Notes: generated by a model not told the origin, from the sequence alone. Positions 51,289-60,174 are shown, counted from the stretch's first letter. The stretch is 64,000 nt of DNA from Actinomadura livida (GCF_014648675.1 NZ_BMRO01000005.1:243285-307284), one strand, 5' to 3'. A program made the numbers and translations.

Positions 51289-51497
51289 TGGGAACTCCCT
51301 TCCCGCCCCGCCTCCGGTCAGCGGAGCTGTCGAGCTTCACCTTGTGGCCTTGGGGGAGGTTGCAACAGTGAACGAAGCCGTGGATCGCTCCCGTGGTACC
51401 GACCCACGGACGCGTCTCGCTGATCGCCATGGCATGCGGCCTGCGCGCCACTACTCTTTGACAGAGGGCCTTCGGCGAGTCAAGGACGAGTAGCGAC

Positions 51498-52376
51498 GTG
51501 ACCAGGCGCAGGTGCTTCGATCCCGGAGCCGTCCCCGTGGGATTCTGGTGCCGCGAAGATGTCGCGCAAGCCCTCACCCGCCGCGATGTCGGACGCCTTT
51601 TCCGGCTCTTCCTCGAACAGTTCGCCGAGTGCACCCAGACACAACTGGCGTTACTCACCCAGCATGATCGCTCTGACATCTCCAACTGGGTGCGGGGTAC
51701 TCGCCAGGGCCGCGTCTCCGACATCGAGGTGCTCACCCGGATCGCAGACGGCCTGCAACTCCCCGACCAAGCCCGGCTCCTGCTCGGCCTCGCCCCAGCG
51801 GGTTCCTTCGCACTCAGTCCGAATCCGACCGTCCTCCGGCAACGCACGGACATACGTGCCGCCGAAGAACCGGCGGCCAGCACAGCACCTGTGCACGTGG
51901 CCATCTGCGGCAGCAGAGCCCCCGACACCGACGCGGGCGTGATCGACGTCGCCGTCCGGTGCCTGGCCCGTCTCGTCATGAGCCGGGGCTACAAGGTCAG
52001 TCACGGCCCCGTCGGCGTGGGCATCGAGGTCATGACCTACATCGCCGACCAGTACCGTCCTCCCAATATCTCCCAGGCCCTCGGGCTCTTCGGTCACCGC
52101 AACGTCATCCAGGACGCGCAGTTCGTCGTCGTCCTCGGCGGCGGGACCGGTACCCAAACAGAGATCGACCTCGCTCTGTCGATGGGCAAACCGGTCATCG
52201 CGCTACCGGCCAGCGGAGGCACCGCCCGCCGCTTCTACCACCAAGCGTCCCGCGACCATCGCCTCCGCGCCTCGCTGGACGAGGAGCGGTTCGCCGCCCT
52301 CAACGCCTGCACCGACCCCGGTGAAGACTTCGTACGTATCGTCGAGCATCTGATCAACAAGACTCTGGAGCAGTGA
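51498..52376 (+). CDS. XRE helix-turn-helix protein fused to a SLOG/LOG-like domain
   Basis: A 292-aa protein. Residues about 25-100 hold a helix-turn-helix (TQLALLTQHDRSDISNWVRG, RVSDIEVLTRIADGL). Residues about 130-290 are a Rossmannoid domain of the SLOG/LOG superfamily with HVAICGSRAPDTD and the PGGxGTxxE-like motif VVVLGGGTGTQTEIDLALSM. SLOG domains bind or process nucleotide-derived ligands and occur in defence and in cytokinin-type phosphoribohydrolases. Here it probably senses a ligand and controls the divergent peptide operon (209 bp apart) and the RibD-like gene that follows at once. Confidence 0.82.
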   Translation: MTRRRCFDPGAVPVGFWCREDVAQALTRRDVGRLFRLFLEQFAECTQTQLALLTQHDRSDISNWVRGTRQGRVSDIEVLTRIADGLQLPDQARLLLGLAPAGSFALSPNPTVLRQRTDIRAAEEPAASTAPVHVAICGSRAPDTDAGVIDVAVRCLARLVMSRGYKVSHGPVGVGIEVMTYIADQYRPPNISQALGLFGHRNVIQDAQFVVVLGGGTGTQTEIDLALSMGKPVIALPASGGTARRFYHQASRDHRLRASLDEERFAALNACTDPGEDFVRIVEHLINKTLEQ

Positions 52377-53057
52377 ATGACTGAACTCCCCTACGTGCTC
52401 TTGTCCTGCGCGGCTTCGATCGACGGCTATATCGACGACAACACCGCCGAGCGGCTTCTGCTGTCCAACGACGAGGACTTCGACCGAGTCGACGAAGTCC
52501 GGGCCGGCTGCGACGCCATTCTCGTCGGCGCCAACACCATTCGCCGAGACAACCCGCGCCTGCTCGTCCGGGCAGAGGAGCGCCGCAAAGCCCGCGTCGC
52601 CCGCGGCCTGCCCGAGAGTCCGATTAAGGTCACCTTCACCGCCCGCGGTGACCTCGACCCCGACGCCAAGTTCTTCGCTGCCGGCGGCGTCGAGAAGATC
52701 GTGTACTGCTCCACCAGTACGGTGGCCAGCTGCCGCGAGCGCCTCGGTGGCGTCGCCACCGTCGTGGACGCCGGTGACCCCGTCGACCTCAACACCATGC
52801 TTGTCGACCTTGCCGACCGAGGGGTTAAGCGGTTGATGGTCGAAGGCGGCGGCACCGTCCACACCCAGTTCCTCACCGCCGGACTAGCCGACGAGCTCCA
52901 GCTCGTGATCGCACCCTTCTTCGTCGGCGACTCCGCCGCCCCGCGCTTCGTCGGGACGGGACAGTTCCCGCACCACCCCGGCAACCGGATGACGCTCGAA
53001 GAGACCCGTCCCATCGGCGACGTCATCCTCGCCCGCTACCTCCTCACACGCTCCTGA
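52377..53057 (+). CDS. RibD C-terminal / dihydrofolate-reductase-like reductase
   Basis: A 226-aa protein with the RibD_C fold: SCAASIDGYIDD at the start, RAGCDAILVGANTIRRDNPR for NADPH binding, and the closing VEGGGTVHTQFLTAGLADEL. It resembles pyrimidine reductases that use riboflavin-pathway intermediates. The ATG follows the stop of the SLOG gene by zero bases, so the two are coupled. Its link to a peptide/oxygenase cluster suggests supply of a reduced pterin- or flavin-like cofactor, which is inference. Confidence 0.88.
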   Translation: MTELPYVLLSCAASIDGYIDDNTAERLLLSNDEDFDRVDEVRAGCDAILVGANTIRRDNPRLLVRAEERRKARVARGLPESPIKVTFTARGDLDPDAKFFAAGGVEKIVYCSTSTVASCRERLGGVATVVDAGDPVDLNTMLVDLADRGVKRLMVEGGGTVHTQFLTAGLADELQLVIAPFFVGDSAAPRFVGTGQFPHHPGNRMTLEETRPIGDVILARYLLTRS

Positions 53058-53235
53058 CCGCGTGGTTGGGCTTATCAGCGGGCGCGTCCGCATGGCTGGA
53101 GTTGCCTCTGAGGTAGGTGCCGGGCGCAGGCTGTAGCCGAGGGAGTTGGTGCGGCGGGCTGGCGGGTCGGTGGACGGGACGACTCACCGCCACTCGGCCG
53201 ATCTGGGGGCCGCCGGGGCAGCTGGTGCCGGGCGG

Positions 53236-53418
53236 TCAGTGCATGGCGGACTGGACGGCCGTCCGCAGGGCCGCGCGGGTCAGCAGGAGGACGGGGCCGT
53301 CCGGGTCCTTGCTGTCCCGTACCGCCACGGCGCCGGGGACGCCGGCCAGTTCGACACAGTCCCCGCCGTTTTCGCCGCTGCGGCTTGCTTTGCGCCAGGT
53401 GGCGTTGTTCAGGTCCAT
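53236..53418 (-). CDS. DUF397-domain small protein
   Basis: A 60-aa protein with the DUF397 pattern: WRKASRSGENGGDCVELA, VAVRDSKDPDGPVLLLT. DUF397 proteins pair with the adjacent XRE regulators in many actinomycetes and act as their antagonists (BldB/WhiJ-type modules). The start overlaps the regulator's stop by 10 nt. The C-terminal half of this gene survives as a remnant at 10104-10194. Confidence 0.92.
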   Translation of the reverse strand: MDLNNATWRKASRSGENGGDCVELAGVPGAVAVRDSKDPDGPVLLLTRAALRTAVQSAMH

Positions 53419-54209
53419 TTCTCCAATGCCTCTCTGATCATGTCCCGGGACATGTCTTCGGGGAGGGCCCTCGCTCGCAGTTCTCGGAGCGTTTCGGAGA
53501 GCTTGGCGAGGTCCGAGGGGTTGTCGGTCGTGATGCCTCGCACCGTTGTCTCCATGTAGGCGACCTCGCTCCGGTCGTCCATCGTAGCCACCACGAAGGC
53601 GCCGCCTGTGCCCGCTGGACGCCCGTTGTTGCGGACGATCTGGATGGTGACGTTGGGCAGTTCGCTGAGTTTGAGCAGGTGCTCGATCTGCTCGCGCATC
53701 ACCTCGGGCGAGCCCACCAGGTAGTCGAGCACTTTGTCGCTCAGGAGCGCGGTGAGCACCGCGGGTGGTGTGTCTTCGCGGGTGAGGATGGCCTGGCGCG
53801 CCATGCGGGCTTCCACGGCTTCCTCTGAGTTGAGGAACGCGCGGGCGTAGGCCGGAGTTTGGAGAAGTCCGGGGACGATGGTGTGCTGCCAGGTGACCAG
53901 TTCGGCGGCTTCGGATTCGGTCTGGGGCCAGTCGAACCAGAGTGGGACGGGGTGGCCGTCGCGGTTCAGGTCCTCCCACAGGCTGATGAGTGAGCCGCCA
54001 GCTTCCAGGTAGTCGTCCACGAGTTCTACGAAGGTTCGCGTGGCGCGCTTCTTACCGCCCTCGATCCGGCTCACCTGGGCGGGGCTCACTTTGGTCAGGT
54101 GGGCGATCGTCTCCTGCTTAAGCTCTTTGGCCTCCCGTAGCCGCCGCATCTGGCGGCCGAATGCGACGAGGGCGGGGGAGTCATCGGGGCGCTGACGTCG
54201 TATGGCCAT
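53409..54209 (-). CDS. XRE regulator with DUF5753 domain (WhiJ/Scr1-type)
   Basis: A 266-aa protein. The helix-turn-helix is at residues about 18-70 (LREAKELKQETIAHLTKVS, AQVSRIEGGKKRATR). The rest is a DUF5753 ligand/partner domain (TWQHTIVPGLLQTPAYARAF). It is divergent from the HATPase gene and overlaps DUF397 at its end. These modules tune development or secondary metabolism. The shared 136-bp gap to the HATPase gene probably holds its operator. Confidence 0.92.
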   Translation of the reverse strand: MAIRRQRPDDSPALVAFGRQMRRLREAKELKQETIAHLTKVSPAQVSRIEGGKKRATRTFVELVDDYLEAGGSLISLWEDLNRDGHPVPLWFDWPQTESEAAELVTWQHTIVPGLLQTPAYARAFLNSEEAVEARMARQAILTREDTPPAVLTALLSDKVLDYLVGSPEVMREQIEHLLKLSELPNVTIQIVRNNGRPAGTGGAFVVATMDDRSEVAYMETTVRGITTDNPSDLAKLSETLRELRARALPEDMSRDMIREALEKWT

Positions 54210-54345
54210 GGCGGCTTACCTCTCTCGGTAACTTGCACATACGCCTCTTCCGATGCCGCCCTGATCCACTTTGCGGCTGCATGCCGATCCTAGCCCCGAA
54301 AGTGGCTGAATGTGTTGTGTTCAATACACACGGTGAGGAGAGGTC

Positions 54346-54744
54346 ATGCGGCAGGCGGCGACGGAGAACGAGATGGTGGTGAAGCAGGACCTTGCGGTCG
54401 TCGCGGAGGTGCGGCGGTTCGTGCGGCTGGTCACGGGCCAGTGGGGCATGGACGACTTCGTCCCGTGCCTGGTGGCCAGCGAGCTAGTCACCAACGCGCT
54501 CCAGCACGCGACATCCGCGACGGACGGCGAAGTGATCCTGCGGTTGAGCCGCACCGAGGACGATGCCCTGTGGATGGAGGTTCAGGACGCGGCCTGCGGC
54601 CTCCCGCACCTGCTGGCGGCCGACACGACCAGCGAGACGGGCCGCGGCCTGTTCATCGTCGACCAGTACGCCCGCCGCTGGGGCATCCGAGCCCTGGCCG
54701 ACAACGCCGGCAAGATCGTCTTCGCGGTCATCGACCGCTCATAA
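54346..54744 (+). CDS. HATPase-fold (RsbW-like) anti-sigma-type kinase
   Basis: A 132-aa GHKL ATPase with N-box ASELVTNALQHA, G1 EVQDAACGLPHL and G2 SETGRGLFIVDQYARRWG. The ATG follows GAGGAGAGGTC. It completes the DUF397-XRE-HATPase module common in actinomycetes. Compared with the copy at 10235-10603 it keeps the proper 5' end. Target sigma factor or regulator unknown. Confidence 0.9.
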   Translation: MRQAATENEMVVKQDLAVVAEVRRFVRLVTGQWGMDDFVPCLVASELVTNALQHATSATDGEVILRLSRTEDDALWMEVQDAACGLPHLLAADTTSETGRGLFIVDQYARRWGIRALADNAGKIVFAVIDRS

Positions 54745-54788
54745 CGTCCTCGGCGCGGCGCAGTTCGGCGCGGATCTTGGTTGCCTGG

Positions 54789-54950
54789 TCAGCGGTCGGC
54801 GGCAGGGGACCACTCGTCGGCGAACGTTTCGAGTTGTTCGATGACCTTCTGAATGGCGTCGGTCTGCTCCTCGGGCGGGTAGCCGCGCTTGGCCAGGAGG
54901 CGCTTGATGATGGAGCGGAGCTTGGCTTGGACGTCGTCGCGTACGGTCCA
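54789..54950 (-). pseudogene. C-terminal scrap of a type I restriction HsdR subunit
   Basis: About 50 codons on the minus strand read RDDVQAKLRSIIKRLLAKRG, YPPEEQTDAIQKVIEQLETF ADEW and then a stop, which matches the extreme C-terminus of HsdR proteins (DUF3387 region). The motor and nuclease parts are absent. It is the trace of a lost restriction-modification locus. Confidence 0.6.
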
Positions 54951-55360
54951 GCCCTCTGAGGGTGCCGGGCATCGAAGGTAGGCGGCTTCCCGCTTCAGGA
55001 GGCGAGTTGCCGATCGACCCCGTTCCCTCGGTCCGGCACCGGACGAGACACTCCCCGATGGCCTGCGCCCGGCTGTTGAGAAAGTGTGCTGAGCTGCGTC
55101 GGGCAGACGCCAACGTCGGATCGATCGAATGCTTTTGAACGACCGAACGCCACACCGATGCTTAAAGTAGTCAACTGGCGCGGGATGAGAGAAGCTGGGT
55201 GCAGCTGGCCGGGGCGGATGCGAGGTCGAGTCCCGAGGTTTCCTCACCAGGCTCTGCTGACGCAGGGCAAGAAATGGAAAACGCAAGCGTTCTCGCTGCG
55301 GACCGGGCGCGGTCCACAGCAGGCGGATGGGATCGGGCGCGATCCCGGGTCAGGAGGCTG
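54951..55360. other. Region upstream of the mobilization genes
   Basis: About 410 bp without a defensible coding frame. An origin of transfer is expected close to the MobC-like and relaxase genes and this is the natural place for it, but I cannot identify a nick site or a clear set of inverted repeats. Confidence 0.35.
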
Positions 55361-55783
55361 ATGGCCGGAGATGGCAGTGCCGAGTCCGTGTCGAGCATGG
55401 CGAGGCGACGCAACCGCCGGACTCGTAGCGAGTCGAAGCGAAGGCGGGTGTTGTACATCCTGCTCTCGGACGAGGAGCACGCGGCGATATCCGGGGCAGC
55501 TGAGCGGGAGCACCTGGCGACTGCGGCGTGGGCGGCGCTGACCCTGCTGGCCGCGGCGAGCGGGACGTCGCGAGCAGAGCACAACCAGGTGCGCGAGGTA
55601 CTACAGGCCGTCATGCAGGCGCGCGGTCAAGCGCAGCGGATCGGCGTTAATCTCAACCAGGCGGTCACGGCGCTGAACTCGGGTGAGGTGTCGTCGACGA
55701 TCCAGTGGTATGCCCGCGCCGCTGCGCAGACGGTCCGCAAGCTGGACGATCTGGCCGACGAACTGCGAAGGCGGCTCCCATGA
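55361..55783 (+). CDS. MobC-like relaxosome accessory protein
   Basis: A 140-aa protein. A basic N-terminus (RRRNRRTRSESKRRRVLYIL) leads to a ribbon-helix-helix-like segment and then a helical domain with the MobC phrase QARGQAQRIGVNLNQAVTAL. The ATG at 55361 has GGAGG 4 nt before it. MobC proteins bind near oriT and help the relaxase. It lies directly before the relaxase gene with a tiny coupled frame between. Confidence 0.85.
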   Translation: MAGDGSAESVSSMARRRNRRTRSESKRRRVLYILLSDEEHAAISGAAEREHLATAAWAALTLLAAASGTSRAEHNQVREVLQAVMQARGQAQRIGVNLNQAVTALNSGEVSSTIQWYARAAAQTVRKLDDLADELRRRLP

Positions 55784-55833
55784 CGCCGGACGCCGTGATC
55801 GCAAAGGCATCGGCACTGAGCGGTGCGGATTGA
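55780..55833 (+). CDS. 17-codon coupling frame between MobC and relaxase
   Basis: An ATG overlaps the MobC stop (ATGA) and the 17-codon frame ends in TGA that overlaps the relaxase TTG (TTGA). Such a tiny frame would let ribosomes pass from MobC to the weak TTG start. It is probably a coupling device, not a functional peptide. Confidence 0.3.
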   Translation: MTPDAVIAKASALSGAD

Positions 55834-57653
55834 TCGGCAAGGTTATACGTGGTGTCCGGGTCCAAGGGCTGCTCCGCTACCTCTACGGCCCGGGCGCCAA
55901 GGGCGAGCATTGCGATCCGCACATCGTCGCGGGTTTCGGGGACGCGACCGCGCTGGAACCGATGGTGGACGCCGATGGCCGCCGCGACTTCCGTCACTTG
56001 GAAGGGGTGTTGACCCAACCGGTGGCGCTGCTCGGTGATCGGAACTACCGCAAGCCCGTCTGGCATTGCGCGGTCCGGGCCGCTCCTGATGATCCGGTCC
56101 TGGCCGATGAGCAGTGGGCGCAGATCGCGGCCGAGATCATGCACCGGACCGGCTTGGCCCCGGTCGGGGACGTTGACGCCGTTCGATGGATTGCCGTCCG
56201 GCACGCCGACGACCACGTCCACATCGTGGCCACGCTGGCGCGTCCGGACGGCGTCCGCCCGGAGGTCTGGAACGACGGGTACCGGGTGCGCGACGCCTGC
56301 CGGGCGGTGGAGGAGCGGTTCGGGTTGCGGTCTACCGCCCCCGCGGACCGGACGGCGGCACGTCGTCCCAAACGCAGCGAGACCGAGAAGGCCGTCCGCC
56401 GTGGTCAGCCGGTGCCGTCTCGGACCCTCCTGCGGCGTAAGGTCCAGATGGCGGCTGCCGGCGCCGGCAGCGAGAGGGAGTTCTTCGAGAGCCTCCGCGC
56501 TGACGGTGTCCTGGTGAAACAGCGGTTCAGCCAGCGGACGGCCGGTGAGGTGACCGGGTATGCGGTGGCCGCGCCCGGCGATGTGAACGCGGACGGGCAG
56601 CCGGTCTGGTACGGGGGAGGCAAGCTCGCCGCCGACCTCACACTGCCCAAACTTCGCCACCGTTGGACGGGTGCGGACGGCTCCGTCCGCGACTCGTCCG
56701 CCATCCGTCCGCCGGACGGACGGCACCTGTCCGCACGGACGGAACGGGCCGTGCTGCGGACGACCGTCCGCCGCGCTGCGGACGAAGCCCGGACGACCAC
56801 TGACTTCCTTGGCCGACTCCAGGGCTACGGCCTCCTGGTCAAGGTTCGCGACAGCCAGCATGAGCCCGGTCAAATCACCGGCTACGCCGTCGCACTCCCC
56901 ACCGAGCCCGGCGACGAAGAACCGACCTGGCACTCTGGAAGCCGCCTTGCCGAAGACCTCTCACTCATCCGCCTCCAGCAACGCTGGAGATCACCGACCT
57001 TCCGGCGCGTGCCAACCCTCGACTACAGCGACCTCACCACCGAAGAGCGGCAGGCGTTCTACGACGACGCGGCCCGTGCCGCCGCTCACGCCACCTCCCA
57101 GATCCGCCGCTACCTCGTCACCAACCCATTCGCCGCCCAGGACGCATGCTGGGCCGCCTCCGACACCCTCCACGCCGCTGCTCAGGCCACCGGAAACCAC
57201 CACCTCCGCCAAGCTGCCGACAGCTACGACCGCGCGGCTCGCGCACCCCACGGTCGCATCCCGCGTCCCACCCCAGCCGGCAACGCCCTGCGCACCGCAG
57301 CCCGGCTGCTCGCACTCACTGGCTCGGTGAAGAACCAGACGACGGTGGCGGTCCTACTGCTCGTCACCAGCGTCATCGCCCTGCTGGACACCATCGCCGA
57401 AATCCGCCGACTCCAACACCGCCAAGCCCAAGCCGACGCCGCCCGCAAAGCCGCCGCGCATGTCCGCGAAGCGCGCCTCGCCGACCACAGCAGAACGCCG
57501 CAACCGACCGCAAAGGCGGCCATGTCCTCTCAAGCACGTCTGGCCATGGCCGCCTTCCCCCAACCATGGGCTCCGCTACAGCCCGCAAATCCCAGCAGAC
57601 CGCCCCCGCACGGCCCCTCGCCACCCACTCGCCCAAGCCGACAGCGCCGGTAA
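55830..57653 (+). CDS. Relaxase / mobilization nuclease
   Basis: A 607-aa protein. The N-terminal LIGKVIRGVRVQGLLRYLYG is the usual start of actinomycete relaxases, which favours the TTG at 55830. The HUH-like metal site is in HADDHVHIVATLARPDG. After the nuclease domain (residues about 1-190) come two repeats of a charged segment (VLVKQRFSQRTAGEVTGYAV and LLVKVRDSQHEPGQITGYAV), then a helical region and a C-terminal transmembrane helix (TTVAVLLLVTSVIALLDTI). It nicks oriT and pilots the strand during mobilization of the island. No coupling or type IV genes are visible, so it is mobilizable and not self-transmissible. Confidence 0.88.
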   Translation: MIGKVIRGVRVQGLLRYLYGPGAKGEHCDPHIVAGFGDATALEPMVDADGRRDFRHLEGVLTQPVALLGDRNYRKPVWHCAVRAAPDDPVLADEQWAQIAAEIMHRTGLAPVGDVDAVRWIAVRHADDHVHIVATLARPDGVRPEVWNDGYRVRDACRAVEERFGLRSTAPADRTAARRPKRSETEKAVRRGQPVPSRTLLRRKVQMAAAGAGSEREFFESLRADGVLVKQRFSQRTAGEVTGYAVAAPGDVNADGQPVWYGGGKLAADLTLPKLRHRWTGADGSVRDSSAIRPPDGRHLSARTERAVLRTTVRRAADEARTTTDFLGRLQGYGLLVKVRDSQHEPGQITGYAVALPTEPGDEEPTWHSGSRLAEDLSLIRLQQRWRSPTFRRVPTLDYSDLTTEERQAFYDDAARAAAHATSQIRRYLVTNPFAAQDACWAASDTLHAAAQATGNHHLRQAADSYDRAARAPHGRIPRPTPAGNALRTAARLLALTGSVKNQTTVAVLLLVTSVIALLDTIAEIRRLQHRQAQADAARKAAAHVREARLADHSRTPQPTAKAAMSSQARLAMAAFPQPWAPLQPANPSRPPPHGPSPPTRPSRQRR

Positions 57654-57713
57654 CACCAGCCGCCACCTCGAAAGTTCAAACACCGGCACGTACCGAGACA
57701 TGGAGGCATCCGA

Positions 57714-57914
57714 ATGCAGACCATGCAATGCCGAGACCTCGACACACTCCCCACGGTCGTCAACATCACGACCGCCGCCCGAGCCCTGGGACTGTCCCGC
57801 ACATACGCCTATGAGCTGGCCAAACGTGGCGACTTCCCATGCCGCATCATCCGAATCGGCACCACCTACCGGGTGCCGACCGCGGAACTTCGCAAACTGC
57901 TCGGCGTGACGTAG
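57714..57914 (+). CDS. Excisionase-like helix-turn-helix protein
   Basis: A 66-aa MerR/AlpA-type helix-turn-helix: TTAARALGLSRTYAYELAKR followed by the wing RIIRIGTTYRVPTAEL. Proteins of this size beside an integrase are normally recombination directionality factors (Xis). It lies between relaxase and integrase, as in actinomycete integrative elements. Confidence 0.85.
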   Translation: MQTMQCRDLDTLPTVVNITTAARALGLSRTYAYELAKRGDFPCRIIRIGTTYRVPTAELRKLLGVT

Positions 57915-57940
57915 ACCGAGGCGAGACGCCTGAGCCGCGC

Positions 57941-57977
57941 CCCCGGGACGCTGACGAGGAGGCTCGGCGTCCCGGGG
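57941..57977. terminator. Strong hairpin after the excisionase gene
   Basis: Two perfect 11-bp arms (CCCCGGGACGC and its complement) around a 15-nt loop, 27 bp after the excisionase stop. A likely terminator of the mobilization operon. Confidence 0.65.
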
Positions 57978-58429
57978 ACCGGCGCCTCACCGCAGCGCAC
58001 GGCAGTCAAGCCTGACGTTGCAATGATTCATCAACCCGTAGTTAACTCTTCGAGAGTGAGCAATTACAGAGCGAAGGTCTGTGATGAGCTCCGTCAGCGC
58101 CCGCAGGAGCGCCTCGCACGGCTGGTACATCTGCTGGCCGAAGGCGTCGATCAACTCAGACACCTCGGGCCGCTGCCCCTGTGCGCGCTACGGAGCCTCT
58201 CGCCACCCTCGCCCATGAGGTGATCGGAAGCCTCGCCGTCGCCCGGCGGAAAGCATTTCGCGCCCCCCGTGCCGATGGCTTCGCGCTCACGCAGATCATC
58301 GACGGCTCGGTGTGAGTGTGCCGCCGGCGCCCCGGGTGCTGAGGAAACGACCTTACGAGTCGCCCGGCGTCCGCTGAGACCGACTCCCGGCTCCGCGCAC
58401 TGCGAAAGACCGTTCATCGAGGAGGAACC
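57978..58429. other. Gap between excisionase and integrase
   Basis: About 450 bp without an accepted gene. A frame at about 58190-58318 reads like a decayed coding piece (LATLAHEVIGSLAVARRK, ending ALTQIIDGSV) but has no start. The integrase promoter and its GGAGG site lie at the right end. Confidence 0.4.
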
Positions 58430-60010
58430 TTGAGAGGCACGACGTTCAAACGCTGCGGCTGCCGCAACCCCGAGACCGGCAAGAAGTTCGCCCTGGGAAC
58501 ATGCCCACAGCTGGCCAAGCGGTCCCACGGTTCGTGGTGGGGTCGCTATGAGGCTCCCCCAGGAGCGGATGGACGCCGAAGACAGCCCTACGTCGGGCCG
58601 TTCACCACACAGAAAGCCGCTCAGGCCGCCCTGGCTGACGAACTCTCCACGGCAGAACGGCTCGGCCAACCGATCGACCGATCCCTCAAAGTGGGCGCCT
58701 ACCTGGAGAAGATCTGGCTGCCGGGCAAACGGCGCCTGGCGAAATCGACCTACGCTGACTACGAGGAGATCATACGCCTCTACCTGGCGCCGGGGCTCGG
58801 ACACCTCAAGCTCGTGGAGTTGCGCGACAAGCACGCGCGTGACCTCTACGACGCCATTCTGCAGATCAACAAGCCGCTTCCCACCTCCGAGAAGCCGAGC
58901 GAACTCCTTCAGCGGCTCTTGGACGCCCGTGCGCTGTCGCCCCAGAAGTTCCCTCCGGGCGGCAAGCCGTCCCGCAAGCAGAAGCAGCCCATCTCGCCCG
59001 CCAGAGTCAGGAAGGTCCACGCGGTGCTGTCGTCCGCACTGAACTCGGCGGTCAAGTCCAAGCGCCTCGCGCACAATCCGATCGAGCACGTGGAACTGCC
59101 CCGGATCAAGGGCAGGCGGGTCAAGCCGTACGTCTGGACCGCCGAACGCGTCCAGCGCTGGCAGGAGACCGGCAAAGCCCCGGGCCCGGTGATGGTCTGG
59201 ACGCCCGCCCAGACCGGCGCGTTCCTCGACTTCGCCGTCGACGAGCGCCTGTACGCCCTCTTCCACCTGGTCGCCTTCCGCGGTCTGCGACGAGCCGAAG
59301 TCGCGGGGCTGTCCTGGCAGGACACCGACCTGACGGAGGCCGGGACGATCACCATCAGGGAAACGCTCCCCGACGAGGACGACGAGTACGACGACACCAA
59401 GTCGGAGGCCGGCGAACGAACCGTCGCCCTCGACGCGACGACCATCTCGGTACTGCGGTCATGGCGCGAGCGGCAACGAAAGGAACGCCTCGCCGCCGGT
59501 GCCGACATCTGGGTCGACTCGGGCCGTGTGTTCACCCGAGAGGACGGCAAGCCCGTCCGTCCCCAGTGGATCTCCACACGGTTCGACGACCTCATCGACA
59601 AGCATGGACGCGTCCGCCGGAGGCATTTCGAGGAGAGCTGGGCGCCAGACCGGATCGCGCGGCAGCACCGAGTCAGCGAAAGGGCCGTGCGAGGGGCGAT
59701 CCAAGGCGTCCCGCTGCCGCCAATACGCTTCCACGACCTGCGGCATGGAGCGGCCACGCTGGCGCTGCTCGGCAAGGTCGACATGAAGGTGATCAGCGAG
59801 ACGCTGGGGCACTCGCGCCACTCGTTCACCGCCGACACCTACACCTCCGTCCTTCCAGAGGTGTCGAGAGCCGCCGCCGAGGCTGTCGCAGCCGTCGTTC
59901 CACGCATGTCCGCCGCCGACGTGACGGACGAGCAGGCGACGCCCTCCGTCCCACCCAACGTGGTCTCGCTGGCGGACCGGCGCAAGAGCCGAACCGAACA
60001 CGCTGGGTAG
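58430..60010 (+). CDS. Tyrosine integrase of the island
   Basis: A 526-aa site-specific recombinase. The TTG start has GGAGG 4-8 nt upstream. The N-terminus has a small Cys-rich arm-binding motif (CGCRNPETGKKFALGTC), then a SAM-like core-binding domain (about residues 80-250). The catalytic domain has Arg in FRGLRRAEVAGL, HxxR in HDLRHGAATLAL, His in ETLGHSRHSF and Tyr in TADTYTSVLPEV. It lies 165 bp from tRNA fragment 3, so it should recombine at that tRNA-Ser site. Remains of two relatives stand at 14520-15101 and 33010-33330. Confidence 0.95.
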   Translation: MRGTTFKRCGCRNPETGKKFALGTCPQLAKRSHGSWWGRYEAPPGADGRRRQPYVGPFTTQKAAQAALADELSTAERLGQPIDRSLKVGAYLEKIWLPGKRRLAKSTYADYEEIIRLYLAPGLGHLKLVELRDKHARDLYDAILQINKPLPTSEKPSELLQRLLDARALSPQKFPPGGKPSRKQKQPISPARVRKVHAVLSSALNSAVKSKRLAHNPIEHVELPRIKGRRVKPYVWTAERVQRWQETGKAPGPVMVWTPAQTGAFLDFAVDERLYALFHLVAFRGLRRAEVAGLSWQDTDLTEAGTITIRETLPDEDDEYDDTKSEAGERTVALDATTISVLRSWRERQRKERLAAGADIWVDSGRVFTREDGKPVRPQWISTRFDDLIDKHGRVRRRHFEESWAPDRIARQHRVSERAVRGAIQGVPLPPIRFHDLRHGAATLALLGKVDMKVISETLGHSRHSFTADTYTSVLPEVSRAAAEAVAAVVPRMSAADVTDEQATPSVPPNVVSLADRRKSRTEHAG

Positions 60011-60125
60011 TCGTCCCGGGTGATCCACTTCGAGGCTCTGACCAGGGCTCGGCGACGCCACCGCGACATCCCGTGCTCACCACGTGCTATCCAGGGCCAA
60101 CAAAGCGGACATCCCGGAACGCGAC

Positions 60126-60165
60126 AGGGACTTCGTCCAAGATCTCAATCTCGGGCGAAGTCCCT
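60126..60165. terminator. Hairpin beside tRNA fragment 3
   Basis: Perfect 10-bp arms (AGGGACTTCG and its complement) around a 20-nt loop, 9 bp from the tRNA fragment and about 115 bp after the integrase stop. It can terminate the integrase transcript, and in the original tRNA locus it would terminate the tRNA. Confidence 0.6.
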
Positions 60166-60174
60166 GGTCAGAGT

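Noticed and set aside
55199..55360. A longer start for the MobC-like protein
   Set aside because: The extra residues have no homology to the family, and GGAGG stands directly before the ATG at 55361.
58023..58318. A small gene between excisionase and integrase
   Set aside because: Protein-like pieces appear in more than one frame without a start codon or ribosome site, so at best it is a decayed fragment.
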